Source: an uncultured Collinsella sp. (lineage in GTDB: Bacteria > Actinomycetota > Coriobacteriia > Coriobacteriales > Coriobacteriaceae). Taken from it: a DNA stretch of 64,000 nucleotides. Shown here piece after piece: positions 32,139 to 41,079 of this stretch (position 1 is its first letter; every line of letters begins with the position of its first letter). The notes under the pieces were generated by a model. It did no database searches. It saw only the letters and a program-made list of their open reading frames with translations, and had not been told where the DNA came from. The position numbers and the translations under genes are program-made. The DNA is taken from contig CALDWI010000032.1 in NCBI GenBank assembly GCA_937923795.1, positions 1 to 64,000 of the forward strand, given 5' to 3'.

Positions 32139-34355
32139 ATGGAACAATTCCCGCGATCGAGTTCGCGCAGCTCACGCCACGCGAGCGATCAACAAGCGCC
32201 GCACGAACGTTCGCGCGCTAACCGACAAGCCACCGAACCGTGCCGCGCTGCAGGCCCCCATCGCGCGCCCGCCAACAAGGGTGCCCGCACCAACAGCGCC
32301 GCAAAAGAACAGGCGCCCACGCGCCCCAAATCTCGCTATATCCCCGCCCTCGACGGCCTGCGCACGCTTGCCGTCGTCGCGGTGGTGCTCTATCACCTCA
32401 ACCTCACATGGGCACAAGGCGGCCTGCTTGGCGTCACGATTTTCTTTGTGCTCTCGGGCTATCTGATCACGCGCCTGCTCATCAACGAAGTGTCAAAGAC
32501 CGGCCGCATCGACCTCAAGAGCTTCTGGATTCGCCGCATCCGTCGCCTGTTCCCCGCCGTGGTAACCGTTGTGGTGGTGACCTGCGCGCTGTGCACCATC
32601 TTTAACCATGTGATGCTCACCAAGATGCGCCCCGACATCCTGCCGTCGCTGCTGTTTTTTAATAACTGGTGGCAGATTGCCCAAAACGTCTCGTACTTCA
32701 ATGCTCTGGGCGACCCCTCGCCGCTCACGCACTTTTGGTCGCTCGCCATCGAGGAACAGTTCTACCTGATTTGGCCGCCATTGCTGTTTGCCATGGTATC
32801 CATGCATGTGAGCAAGCCCAACACGCGCCGCGTGGTTCTGGGCCTTGCCGCGGTATCTGCCCTCGCCATGATGGTGCTCTACAATCCCGCCGCCGACCCC
32901 AGCCGCGTGTACTACGGCACCGACACCCGCGTGTTCTCGCTGCTACTGGGTGCCTGGATGGCCTTTATCCCCGATCGCGACCTGGCGCCGGTGCGTCTCG
33001 CTCGTCGTTTGGGGCTCAATCGCCTGGCCGGCGCCGCCAAGCACGGCAAGAACGCCGAGGGCAAGCCTGGCGAGAAGGCCGACGAATCAGCCGAGACCGG
33101 CCCGGCACAGCCGAGCGCCCTCGTGCGCTTTTGGTCCTCGCCCGCATCCATCGATGTGTTGGGCCTCGTGGGTCTGGTTGGCCTTGCCGCCATGGTCGCG
33201 CTCACCAACGGCTACACCGCGTTCCAGTATCGCGGAGGCACGCTGCTGTGCTCGATCCTCACACTCATGGTCATCGCGGCCTGCGTGCAGCCCCAGGGAA
33301 TGGTTGCCCGCGCGCTGTCCGCCGAGCCGCTCGTATGGGTTGGCAAGCGCTCGTACAGCATCTACCTGTGGCACTATCCCCTGCTGTTGCTCATGAACCC
33401 GGTCGCCAACATCAACGATACACCGTGGTGGCAGTACATTTTGCAGGTGCTGTTGGTGGTCGCCGTGGCCGAATGCTCATATCGCTTTATCGAGACGCCG
33501 TTTAGAAAGGGCGCCTTTGGGCGCACCGTATCCGAGTTCCGCGACGGCACCGCCACGCCCGCCAACTGGGTGCGCGCGCACGTCCCTGCCTGTGCAGCCT
33601 GCGCTGTCGTGTTGGTCGTTGCACTGGGCGGCCTGATCTTTGTGCCCGAGACGTCTGCGCTGAGCGGCGAGGGCGCCGAAGTTCTGAACAAGGAAGCCAA
33701 GAACGCCGCACCCACCGACCAGCAGGCGGCCGACGACACCGACAAGGACAACGACGGCTTCCCCGACGGCTCCTACGACCTGTTGATGATCGGTGACTCC
33801 GTGTCGCTGCGCGCCGTTGATTCCTTTGACGGCGTGTTCCCGCACAGCCATATCGATGCCGAAAAGGGCCGCCAGTTCGATGCGGGCCGTGCGACATTTG
33901 AGGGCTATCTTCAACAGAACCTTGCCGGCAAGATCGTGGTCTTTGCGCTGGGCACCAACGGCTTGGTAACCGACGACCAAATCGACGCCATCATGGCCGA
34001 TGCAGGAGATAAGCGTATTGTGGTGTTTGTGAACACGCGCAGTCCGCAGCCGTGGGTTGGCTCTACCAACCAGGCCATCGCTAACGCCGTTACGCGCTAC
34101 AAGAACGTGCGCGTTATCGACTGGTACGGATACAGCGCCAACCGCAACGACCTGTTCGATGGCGATGGCACGCACCTATCGACCACTGGCGTGACTGAGT
34201 ACCTCAACTTGATCCACGATGCCGTCAAGAAGGACCTGCCCGTGCATCCCGAGGATCACGTCAACGATCCGCAGCCGGCAGCCGTCAAGTCTGCCACCGA
34301 CGCACTCGTCAATGCGCTCGCTCTCAAGCCGCACAAGCTGGGCACCGACAAGTAA
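32139..34355 (+). CDS. Membrane acyltransferase with extracellular SGNH-like domain (OatA-like)
   Basis: 738 residues. A basic, Arg/Ala-rich cytoplasmic tail (1-60) precedes an acyltransferase-3 membrane domain (65-470) with YIPALDGLRTLAVVAVVLYH, FFVLSGYLITRLLI, the WSLAIEEQFYLIWP block and YSIYLWHYPLLL. After one more helix an extracellular domain (530-735) has the SGNH serine block LLMIGDSVSLRA and the catalytic DGTHLSTTG. This is the layout of OatA, which O-acetylates peptidoglycan and confers lysozyme resistance; other surface polymers are possible substrates. ATG at 32139 has only a weak ribosome site (GATGAAG). Confidence 0.92.
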   Translation: MEQFPRSSSRSSRHASDQQAPHERSRANRQATEPCRAAGPHRAPANKGARTNSAAKEQAPTRPKSRYIPALDGLRTLAVVAVVLYHLNLTWAQGGLLGVTIFFVLSGYLITRLLINEVSKTGRIDLKSFWIRRIRRLFPAVVTVVVVTCALCTIFNHVMLTKMRPDILPSLLFFNNWWQIAQNVSYFNALGDPSPLTHFWSLAIEEQFYLIWPPLLFAMVSMHVSKPNTRRVVLGLAAVSALAMMVLYNPAADPSRVYYGTDTRVFSLLLGAWMAFIPDRDLAPVRLARRLGLNRLAGAAKHGKNAEGKPGEKADESAETGPAQPSALVRFWSSPASIDVLGLVGLVGLAAMVALTNGYTAFQYRGGTLLCSILTLMVIAACVQPQGMVARALSAEPLVWVGKRSYSIYLWHYPLLLLMNPVANINDTPWWQYILQVLLVVAVAECSYRFIETPFRKGAFGRTVSEFRDGTATPANWVRAHVPACAACAVVLVVALGGLIFVPETSALSGEGAEVLNKEAKNAAPTDQQAADDTDKDNDGFPDGSYDLLMIGDSVSLRAVDSFDGVFPHSHIDAEKGRQFDAGRATFEGYLQQNLAGKIVVFALGTNGLVTDDQIDAIMADAGDKRIVVFVNTRSPQPWVGSTNQAIANAVTRYKNVRVIDWYGYSANRNDLFDGDGTHLSTTGVTEYLNLIHDAVKKDLPVHPEDHVNDPQPAAVKSATDALVNALALKPHKLGTDK

Positions 34356-34378
34356 CCTGCAGCGCAAACTTCCCACAT

Positions 34379-34416
34379 CCGGAGGGGGTGTCTGCCACGG
34401 CAGACACCCCCTCCGG
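34379..34416 (+). terminator. Very GC-rich hairpin after the acyltransferase
   Basis: CCGGAGGGGGTGTCTGCC and GGCAGACACCCCCTCCGG-type arms form a nearly perfect 17-bp stem with a tiny loop, 23 bp after the stop codon. There is no T-run. It is followed by CGGCAGTTAGGGACACTCC, a GGGGAC-family relative. Confidence 0.7.
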
Positions 34417-34575
34417 CAGTTAGGGACACTCCTGGCGCAGCCAATGAAGACCTCTACGGATGAATTCCAGGCCGCTCCGTCGCTCCAGACATCGTTTCCG
34501 CGCCTCGTGCCTGCCCCAAACAATCAAAACAAGCCCTTTTCGCCGCGCCCTCAAAGGTCTGTGGGCAAAAAAGGG

Positions 34576-34775
34576 CAAATATGAGTACTGTTACCATTTT
34601 AGTAGCAGGCAAAACCACCCAAAATGACGTCCGAGCGACCCCTACAACCCCCTAAAGCAGCCAACCTGACTGGTTTAAGGCGTATTGGAGCCAATTTTAA
34701 TGAACATACTAAAGGCTATGTTCATTATCTTTTAGGATGTAAATGCTATTCACTTAGCAACAGTACTCATATTTG
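34576..34775. repeat. 200-bp AT-rich palindrome-bounded element
   Basis: CAAATATGAGTACTGTT at 34576-34592 and its exact complement at 34759-34775 bound 200 bp of DNA that is clearly AT-richer than its surroundings. Inside is a perfect AATGAACATA/TATGTTCATT hairpin. No ORF of note. It occupies most of the gap between the convergent acyltransferase and NRAMP-like genes and looks like a MITE-type insertion. Confidence 0.75.
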
Positions 34776-34818
34776 GCATTTTTTGTCCATTGCTATATAA
34801 CTAACACCCTATAGCAGA

Positions 34819-34854
34819 CAAAAAACAGGCCGTAGCCCATCGCTGCGGCCTGTT
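34819..34854 (-). terminator. Rho-independent terminator after the NRAMP-like gene
   Basis: On the reverse strand AACAGGCCG...CGGCCTGTT with inner GC pairing is followed by TTTTTTGTC. It lies about 20 bp after the stop at 34873. Confidence 0.9.
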
Positions 34855-34872
34855 CGGAAGCAAAAGTGGGCG

Positions 34873-36135
34873 TTAAGCGCTGTAGCCCATCGCTTGCAGC
34901 ACAAACATGACGACTGTCAGCACCGTAATCACGGCGATAGTCGCCCAAGTGAGCACGTTCCACACGCGGCCATTGCGGTTGGCACCCATGATGTGACGGT
35001 CGGCGGCGATAACCACCTGGAACACCAGAACCACGGGCAGTAGCACGCCATTGATGACCTGTGAGGTCATCATAATCTGGAACAGATCGACGCCGGGCAT
35101 AAGCACCAGCACGGCAGAGATACCGATGATGGCCGTAATGATGCCGCGGTAAACCGGGGCCTCGTCCCAGCTGCGGTCGGCACCGCGCTCCCAGCCAAAT
35201 GCCTCGCAGATAGCGCTCGACGTAACGCCCGGCAGCACGCAGGCGGCCAAGAAGCTCGCCGCGACCAGGCCCGAGGCAAACAGTACCGTGGACCACTGAC
35301 CCGCAATAGGCTCCAGCGCGCGGGCAGCATCGGCGGCATCGCTAATCTGAATACCCGCCGGGAACAGCACCGTACCGGTCGTGATGATAATGAAGCCCGC
35401 AATGATATCAGCAGCGATCGAGCCGCTCACGGTATCAATACGCTGCAGCACGATGTCGTCCTCGCCCGCGTTCTTATCGACCACGTTGTTCTGCGCCAAG
35501 AAAATCATCCACGGCGCGATGGTGGTACCGATCGTTGCGACCACGAGCGACACGTAGCTGGGGTCATTTTGAATGTTAGGCACGACCAGGTCGACCGCGA
35601 CCTCACCCCAGTTGGGGCCAGCCATAAACGCGGCGACAATATAGGTCACGAAGACGCAGCTTACCAGCAGCAGAATCTTCTCGATGCGCTGGAAACTACC
35701 CGACATGGTAAGCATCCACACCAGCAGCGCCACCAAAGGCACCGAGATGCTCGCCGGCACGCCAAAGAGAGCAAGGCCGCTGGCGATACCCGCAAACTCC
35801 GAAATGGTCACAGCCGTGTTGGCGATCAACAGCGCCGCCATAGCAAGTACACTCTTGCGCACGCCAAAGCGCTCGCGGATGAGCGATGCCAGGCCCTTGC
35901 CCGTGACGCAGCCGCAGCGCGCCGCGGTCTCCTGCGTCACGATGAGCAGCACAGTCATGACGGGAAGCATCCAGAGCATCTTGTAGCCATAGTTGGCGCC
36001 CGCACTGGAATACGTTGCAATGCCGCCGGCGTCATTGCCCGAAAGCGCCGCCAGCAGACCGGGGCCCATAGCGCCAAAGATGGCCGCGATGGTCAACTTT
36101 TGCTTGGTGCCCGACTTTTGCTTGGTATTTTGCAC
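34873..36135 (-). CDS. NRAMP-related divalent cation transporter, probably Mg2+ (NRMT type)
   Basis: About 420 residues with eleven hydrophobic helices of the SLC11 fold. The helix-1 metal motif DPGN of Mn/Fe transporters is here GNDAGGIATY: the aspartate stays, Pro becomes Ala and Asn becomes Gly. In helix 6 the usual MPH is APW (GTTIAPWMIFLAQNNVV), so the metal-selecting Met is Ala. As I recall, the same class of changes defines the Mg2+-transporting NRMT described from Eggerthella lenta. GTG at 36133-36135 is chosen (AGGTGG upstream, eight bases after the previous stop); a longer start would overlap the upstream gene by 55 bp. Co-transcribed with the PRC-MgtE_N-CBS protein. Confidence 0.88.
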   Translation of the reverse strand: MQNTKQKSGTKQKLTIAAIFGAMGPGLLAALSGNDAGGIATYSSAGANYGYKMLWMLPVMTVLLIVTQETAARCGCVTGKGLASLIRERFGVRKSVLAMAALLIANTAVTISEFAGIASGLALFGVPASISVPLVALLVWMLTMSGSFQRIEKILLLVSCVFVTYIVAAFMAGPNWGEVAVDLVVPNIQNDPSYVSLVVATIGTTIAPWMIFLAQNNVVDKNAGEDDIVLQRIDTVSGSIAADIIAGFIIITTGTVLFPAGIQISDAADAARALEPIAGQWSTVLFASGLVAASFLAACVLPGVTSSAICEAFGWERGADRSWDEAPVYRGIITAIIGISAVLVLMPGVDLFQIMMTSQVINGVLLPVVLVFQVVIAADRHIMGANRNGRVWNVLTWATIAVITVLTVVMFVLQAMGYSA

Positions 36136-36143
36136 GCGACCAC

Positions 36144-37988
36144 CTAACCAATGACCGACATGGTGAGCAGCACCGCAGCGGCGCAGTACGCTACGCACGA
36201 GATCATGACGGCAATAACGTTCATGGCGGTGCCCGACGTGTTGAGGTCATGCTCGTCACGCCAGAACAGCACCATCAGGTAAATCACGGCGCTCATGTTG
36301 CCAACCAGGCAAATGATGGCAGCGATATTAAAGCACCCGGTAAAGAGTTGCTCCTCAAACATGGGCGCATCGGGGAATGCGGCGGTGCGCACCAGCTGGG
36401 CGCACAGGTAGGTCACGAGCGACAGAATCAGGCCCATGCCCGTGCTCTGGAAGAAAAATCCCAGATACGGCTTGGGCTCATCGTCATGGCCGTCGTACTC
36501 CAGGAAGTAATTCTTGACGAACGACACCATGCGCGAGGCAGCCAACAACACGAGCGGCATGGCGCACATGGGGAACACCACCAGATGCGCGGAGCCCAGC
36601 GCCGTCCCCAGCACTGTTGCCATGATGCACGAGGCAATGCCCCACACGACAACCCAGTACTGGCGATGCACAAACCAGCTGAGCACATTCGTCGAGTCGT
36701 CGGACGCGCTATCGCCCGAGCCGACGCCTGCGATCTGCAGGTCCTCCTGGTGCTCCTCGGCGATAACGTCCATGGCGTCGTCAAAGGTCACGATACCCAA
36801 AATGTGACGGTTCTCGTCGCAAACGGGGATGGCGACCAAGTCGTACTTGGTCATCTCGTCCGTTACGTCTTCCTGGTCATCGTCGGGCGACACATAAACC
36901 AGGTCGCGATAGGCCAGCTGGCCCAGCGTGGCATCGCGTTCGGCCACGATGAGCGTACGCAGCGAAAGCACGCCGGTGAGCATGCCGCTCGGGTCCTCGG
37001 TATAGACGTAGTAGACGCTCTCGAAATCCTCGTCGAGCTTGCGGATCGCCTCGATGGCGTCACCGACCGTCGCCGTGGCGGGCAGGGAGACAAACTCCGA
37101 GGTCATGATACGGCCGGCGGTGTTGTCCTCATAGCCCAGCAGGTTACGAATCGCCTTCTCCTCCTGAACGCCCATCAGGCGCAGAAGCTTCTCGGCCTTC
37201 TCGTAATCGAGCTCGTCGATCAGGTCGGCGGCGTCGTCCGGGTCCATCATGGCCAGCATCGACGATGCGTCCGTGTCGGACAGGCCCTCGAGCATCTCGG
37301 TCATAAGCTCGTCGTCATCGAACTCCGAGATGGCCTCGGCGGCCTGGGCGGTATCGAGTTGCGCGAACACCTGCGCACGCAGGCGCGGGTCGAGTTGCTC
37401 GATAATGTCAGCAATGTCGGCAGGGTGCAGCTCGCCGAGCGTCTTGTGCGACACCGAAAGCTGGATGTTTTTAGTCGAACGGTCGAGCAGGTCCATGTAG
37501 GACCAGGCGATGATGTCCTCGCCGAGCGGTTTGCCCAGGTGCTTCATAAAGCTCTCGACGACATGCTCGAGTGCGGGGCTGATCGCGCGCAGCAGGCCGC
37601 GGGCGCCGACTTCGGCACCCAGCAGACGCAGCTGATTTTCGCCCGACATGGAAAACTTGATGTCGTTTACGCGCACGACCTTCATGCCCTGCGTGTCGAC
37701 AATCTGCTTGTTGAGCACGTCGCGGGCGAGCAAGAGTTCGGTCGGCTGCAGGTACGAAAAACGGATTTCGGTGGCCGGCGACTTAAGGTGCACACCCGTC
37801 TCGTCGATACGGTCGACCCATTTGCGCCAGCTGATCATAAACGGCGTCTTGCCGGGTCCGCGGAACGCGAGCGACGTCACGTGCGGAAAAACTTCGCCGG
37901 TAGCAATGCCAAAATCGTTCACAACGCCGAGCTTTTCGCCATCGACGTCCAAGACCGGCAGTTTGAGCATCTCACTCAGATAATTCAC
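36144..37988 (-). CDS. PRC-MgtE_N-CBS protein with atypical 5-TM domain, magnesium-linked
   Basis: 614 residues. PRC-barrel segments (1-110; LPVLDVDGEKLGVVNDFGI, KVVRVNDIKF) precede the MgtE N-domain superhelix (185-300; LGELHPADIADIIEQLDP, LRLMGVQEEKAI), two CBS domains (305-425; MTSEFVSLPATATVGDAIEA, DLVAIPVCDENRHILGIV) and about five membrane helices (465-614). Cytosolic parts are those of MgtE Mg2+ channels, but I do not find the conserved MgtE pore motifs in the membrane part, which appears divergent. The MgtE_N-CBS unit is a Mg2+ sensor in MgtE, so this protein may gate or regulate the NRAMP-like transporter encoded eight bases downstream. GTG start behind GGGGAGCACCA. Confidence 0.88.
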   Translation of the reverse strand: MNYLSEMLKLPVLDVDGEKLGVVNDFGIATGEVFPHVTSLAFRGPGKTPFMISWRKWVDRIDETGVHLKSPATEIRFSYLQPTELLLARDVLNKQIVDTQGMKVVRVNDIKFSMSGENQLRLLGAEVGARGLLRAISPALEHVVESFMKHLGKPLGEDIIAWSYMDLLDRSTKNIQLSVSHKTLGELHPADIADIIEQLDPRLRAQVFAQLDTAQAAEAISEFDDDELMTEMLEGLSDTDASSMLAMMDPDDAADLIDELDYEKAEKLLRLMGVQEEKAIRNLLGYEDNTAGRIMTSEFVSLPATATVGDAIEAIRKLDEDFESVYYVYTEDPSGMLTGVLSLRTLIVAERDATLGQLAYRDLVYVSPDDDQEDVTDEMTKYDLVAIPVCDENRHILGIVTFDDAMDVIAEEHQEDLQIAGVGSGDSASDDSTNVLSWFVHRQYWVVVWGIASCIMATVLGTALGSAHLVVFPMCAMPLVLLAASRMVSFVKNYFLEYDGHDDEPKPYLGFFFQSTGMGLILSLVTYLCAQLVRTAAFPDAPMFEEQLFTGCFNIAAIICLVGNMSAVIYLMVLFWRDEHDLNTSGTAMNVIAVMISCVAYCAAAVLLTMSVIG

Positions 37989-38319
37989 TGGTGCTCCCCA
38001 TCATTATCCCTTCGGACTGCGGCCATGCTGGCACGCCATCCGTGGGCTTTTAGATATGTATACGCATGCGCGGGCGGCACGCCGCTCGGCGCTCACACCC
38101 CGTGCATGCGCAAGAAGCACCTGCATGGGGTCATCGACTGTATGGTCGAGGTTTGGATTTCACCTGCAACCTTTCTCTTGACCCTTGTTATCCGCAGTAA
38201 CTATAGCATCAGCATCGCGCCGTGGCGCCAAATTTATGCTCCAAACATCGCAGGCATACCAAACGCTGACGCATCCGTGACATAGTCATTGGGGACATTC
38301 TTAAATGACTACCCAATGA
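37989..38319 (-). promoter_or_regulatory. Leader/promoter region of the Mg-transporter pair, plus REP copy
   Basis: A -10 like TATAGT (reverse strand, near 38196-38201) would give a leader of about 200 nt before the GTG at 37988. The leader contains a hairpin CCCCATGCA...TGCACGGGG (about 38098-38130, one wobble pair) and a GC-rich inverted stretch. I do not see a known Mg2+ riboswitch sequence. 38284-38310 is a GGGGAC repeat belonging to the gene on the left. Confidence 0.4.
38284..38310. repeat. REP-like GGGGAC repeat
   Basis: AGTCATTGGGGACATTCTTA followed by AATGACT with complementary ends, then a partial copy ACCCAATGACTACT that runs into the stop codon of the deacetylase-like gene. Confidence 0.85.
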
Positions 38320-39726
38320 CTACTCCGTGGTGTCGTCGTCCTCAGCAAGCTGGGGGAACACGGCGTCCTTGGGCATGGTGACCTTCGTCAGCGAGGTGAG
38401 CTTTTTGCTCAGCGACGTGTCCGTCTTGACCAGGTCGCTGAGCGTCACGATCTTGTAGCCGTCGGCAATGAGGCCGTCGATAATCTGCGGCAGCGCCTCG
38501 AGCGTCTGCTCGGCGCATTCGTCTCTATCGGTGAGCAGCACGATATTGCCCGGCGTCACCGAATCGAGCACCGTCGAGACCTGCTCGTCGGCACCGTTGA
38601 GCAGCCAGTCGCCCGAGTCAATATTCCACGAGACCACGGCGGAGACCAGGTCCATCGCATCAATCCAGTTTTGCTCGTCAAAGGCAGCGTAGGGAGCACG
38701 CAGCAGCATCGTCTTCACGCCGGTCGCCGACTTAATCGCATCGGTGCCTTTCGTGATCTGTTCGCGTACCGCCTCACGGTCCTGACCCTTGAGCGAATCG
38801 TCGCTGTAGCTGTTGGATCCGATCTCGCACCCGGCGTCGACAATCGCCTTGGCCGTGGCAGGCGAGGCCTCGGCCGCATCGCCCGAAAGGAAGAACGTCG
38901 CGGTGACGCCCTTTTCCTTGAGCACCTGCAAGATCTGTTTGGTGGCGCCGCTCGGACCCTCGTCAAACGTCAGTGCCACGTACTTTTTGTTGCCCTTGGG
39001 CGCCACGCTGGCGCACGCAACAACGCAATCGGTGGCGGGCACAACCTCGCCGCGGTCTTGCGTCTTGCCTGACTGCTCACCAACCCACACCTCGGATCGG
39101 CCCTGGACACCCCATGTCTGCACATACTCGATAGCGCCCGTGCCCTCGACCTTGAGCTTGGGCTCGATAACCGTAGCCTGAACCTCGTGCTTCTCGTAAG
39201 TGTTACGGCCATCCTTGACCGTCACCTTCTCGCCGCCCTCGAGTTCGCGGCTATCCCATTTGCCCTGCTTCACGCGCTTGCCGTCGACCTTCACCGACAG
39301 CTTTTCGCCCCCATGGCGCTTGAGCACGCTGTCATCGACGGCCAGCAGGTCGCCTGCGTCGTAGGTGTCAGTCAACTCCTGGTCGTCGATGAGGTTTTGT
39401 AGCGTAGAGCCCACGCGCACCGCGGTCTTCTGGCCGTTGAGCTCCACGTCCACGCTGCGGTTGACGTAGCCCACGACGGCAGCGATAAACAGCACGAGCG
39501 CGCAACCCACGGCGATGAGCGCGTAGGGCAGGCGAGACGAACGACGGGGCGTACGGCTGTTGCCGATGCGCGCACTGCGATCGCTAAACCCACGGCTATG
39601 GTTGAGGTATATCGCGCCGGGCTTACGGTGACGCTTGCGCTGACCGCTGGGCAGCTGCCCCAGATCGCGGCGCGCCGTCGAACGCGCACCCGAACGCCCG
39701 TTTAAGTTGGATCCGTTTTGGCGCAT
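38320..39726 (-). CDS. Polysaccharide-deacetylase-like surface protein with lost catalytic residues
   Basis: 468 residues. A basic cytoplasmic tail (1-65) and one membrane anchor (68-90, LPYALIAVGCALVLFIAAVVG) lead to an extracellular beta-rich stalk (95-215) with a G5/DUF348-like segment (VDVELNGQKTAVRVGSTLQN). A NodB fold covers 250-440. NodB motifs are altered: TFDDGP is TFDEGP, the metal-binding H-S-x-x-H is SNSYSDD, RAPY and DSGDW are kept, and the final L-x-H is LLTDRDE. Without the two metal histidines it is probably not an active deacetylase and may bind peptidoglycan or another glycan. ATG at 39724-39726. Confidence 0.88.
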   Translation of the reverse strand: MRQNGSNLNGRSGARSTARRDLGQLPSGQRKRHRKPGAIYLNHSRGFSDRSARIGNSRTPRRSSRLPYALIAVGCALVLFIAAVVGYVNRSVDVELNGQKTAVRVGSTLQNLIDDQELTDTYDAGDLLAVDDSVLKRHGGEKLSVKVDGKRVKQGKWDSRELEGGEKVTVKDGRNTYEKHEVQATVIEPKLKVEGTGAIEYVQTWGVQGRSEVWVGEQSGKTQDRGEVVPATDCVVACASVAPKGNKKYVALTFDEGPSGATKQILQVLKEKGVTATFFLSGDAAEASPATAKAIVDAGCEIGSNSYSDDSLKGQDREAVREQITKGTDAIKSATGVKTMLLRAPYAAFDEQNWIDAMDLVSAVVSWNIDSGDWLLNGADEQVSTVLDSVTPGNIVLLTDRDECAEQTLEALPQIIDGLIADGYKIVTLSDLVKTDTSLSKKLTSLTKVTMPKDAVFPQLAEDDDTTE

Positions 39727-39798
39727 GTGCCCTCCCCCATAAACACAGCAAGCCGGAGCAACAGGTCTCCGGCTTGCCTCCCATCATTTGGTACGTCG

Positions 39799-40554
39799 CT
39801 ATTTTGTAGCTTTTGACGAGCCTCCGCTCGCCTTTTGGTATTCGTCCTTAAAGGCCTTGAACATGCCGCGCGTCTTGCCGAGCTGCTTGCCCAGTGCGCG
39901 ACTGCCCTTGTCCACGGCAACCGATCCCTTGTCGTCGAGCACCTTGGCGCCCTTTTTGACCTTGTCGCCCACCACGACGCTGGCCTCGGCGGCCTTGGCA
40001 GCCGCACCGCCCGAATACCCGAGCGACTTGACCTCGTCCGAGACGACCATCGCGCCGTTCTCGTAGCCGCGCAGCATCGTCGGCGGCACCTGCGTGTCAC
40101 CAACCAAAATACTCGAAGCAGCACCGGCGGTCACATAGAATGCCTGCACGATGCCCGAGCGTGGCTTGAACTCAACGTCCGAGCAATAGCCCACGACGTC
40201 GCCCGATTCCGTGCGCACGTCCATACCGACCCAGATGATGCAATCGTCCAGGTTGATGTCGAGGCGCTTGGCAGCGGCGGCATCGTACGTGTCCTTGACG
40301 TCATCGACCGCAATGGCGCCCTCGTAGACACCAATGGCGTCGAGCGCTACGAATCGGTCGGGACGCTCGATCATGCCCGCGATATCGGACTGGCGGACCA
40401 TAAAGCCGACCACGCGCGTACCGCCCGGGGTAAAGACCGGAAAGTGAATCTTTCCGAGCTTTTTAGGGCTGCGCGGCGTGCCGTCCTTTTTGGTGCGCTT
40501 GTCCTCGGTAGGCTTGCGATAGATCTTGGCGCCGACAAAATCCCCGGCGCGCAT
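39799..40554 (-). CDS. PRC-barrel domain protein
   Basis: 251 residues, soluble. Two PRC-barrel-like segments are visible: GDFVGAKIYRKPTED...KLGKIHFPVFTPGGTRVVGFMV at 4-55 and WVGMDVRTESGDVVGYCSDV at 108-128. The C-terminal third is Ala/Lys-rich (AAAKAAEASVVVGDKVKKGA, FKDEYQKASGGSSK) and may form a coiled coil. Its start overlaps the YtxH-like gene stop (TAATG), so the two are translated together; the deacetylase-like gene follows after 72 bp. Function is unknown; the partner suggests a cell-envelope role. Confidence 0.85.
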   Translation of the reverse strand: MRAGDFVGAKIYRKPTEDKRTKKDGTPRSPKKLGKIHFPVFTPGGTRVVGFMVRQSDIAGMIERPDRFVALDAIGVYEGAIAVDDVKDTYDAAAAKRLDINLDDCIIWVGMDVRTESGDVVGYCSDVEFKPRSGIVQAFYVTAGAASSILVGDTQVPPTMLRGYENGAMVVSDEVKSLGYSGGAAAKAAEASVVVGDKVKKGAKVLDDKGSVAVDKGSRALGKQLGKTRGMFKAFKDEYQKASGGSSKATK

Positions 40555-40943
40555 TATGCCTCGGTCGAGGGCTCCGCAGCCTCGGTATCAGCCTCGACGG
40601 CGTTTTCGACCACGACGTCGGCGGCAGGCGTCACGTTGCCGCCCGAAATGGCGTCGTTGAGCTGCTCGCGCAGCTGGTCCATGCGCTCGCGGGCCAGGTC
40701 GACCTTGGCGCGCAGGTCGTCGGTCTTGGCGTCGACCATCGGGCCAAAGTCATTCACCGCAGCACGGGCCTCCTCGGCGCTGTGCTCGTAGGTGTCGCGC
40801 ATATTGTCCCAGGCGTCGTTGGCGATATCGGCAGCCATGGCGCGGGTCTCGGCGCCCGAGCGCGGGGCCAGAGCAACGCCGACAATAGCGCCGGCAGCGG
40901 CACCAAAAAGTGCGCCGGAGACAAAGCTGAAAGTCTTACCCAT
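40554..40943 (-). CDS. YtxH-like envelope stress protein
   Basis: 129 residues. One N-terminal membrane segment (FSFVSGALFGAAAGAIVGVALAP) with the YtxH hallmark GxxxGxxxGxxxAP is followed by an amphipathic helical tail (MRDTYEHSAEEARAAVNDF, LRAKVDLARERMDQLREQL). YtxH-type proteins are membrane-associated general stress proteins. ATG at 40941-40943 follows GGAGAGG at ideal distance; an ATG five bases upstream is out of frame use and less likely. First gene of a likely operon with the PRC-barrel and deacetylase-like genes. Confidence 0.88.
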   Translation of the reverse strand: MGKTFSFVSGALFGAAAGAIVGVALAPRSGAETRAMAADIANDAWDNMRDTYEHSAEEARAAVNDFGPMVDAKTDDLRAKVDLARERMDQLREQLNDAISGGNVTPAADVVVENAVEADTEAAEPSTEA

Positions 40944-41079
40944 GATCATTCCTCTCCTGCGGGCACGTCGGTGCCCACCGTTTGAATGCTGTCCATTATA
41001 CCCGCAGCGCATCACTTGCCGCTCCGCTCATCTGCGTACGGCAAAGGCGCAGGTATGTGATGGTGATAAACGCCTAGGC

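Noticed and set aside
36249..38285. 678-codon open frame on the forward strand
   Set aside because: Antisense shadow of the PRC-MgtE_N-CBS gene, with His/Arg/Gly-rich translation typical of shadows.
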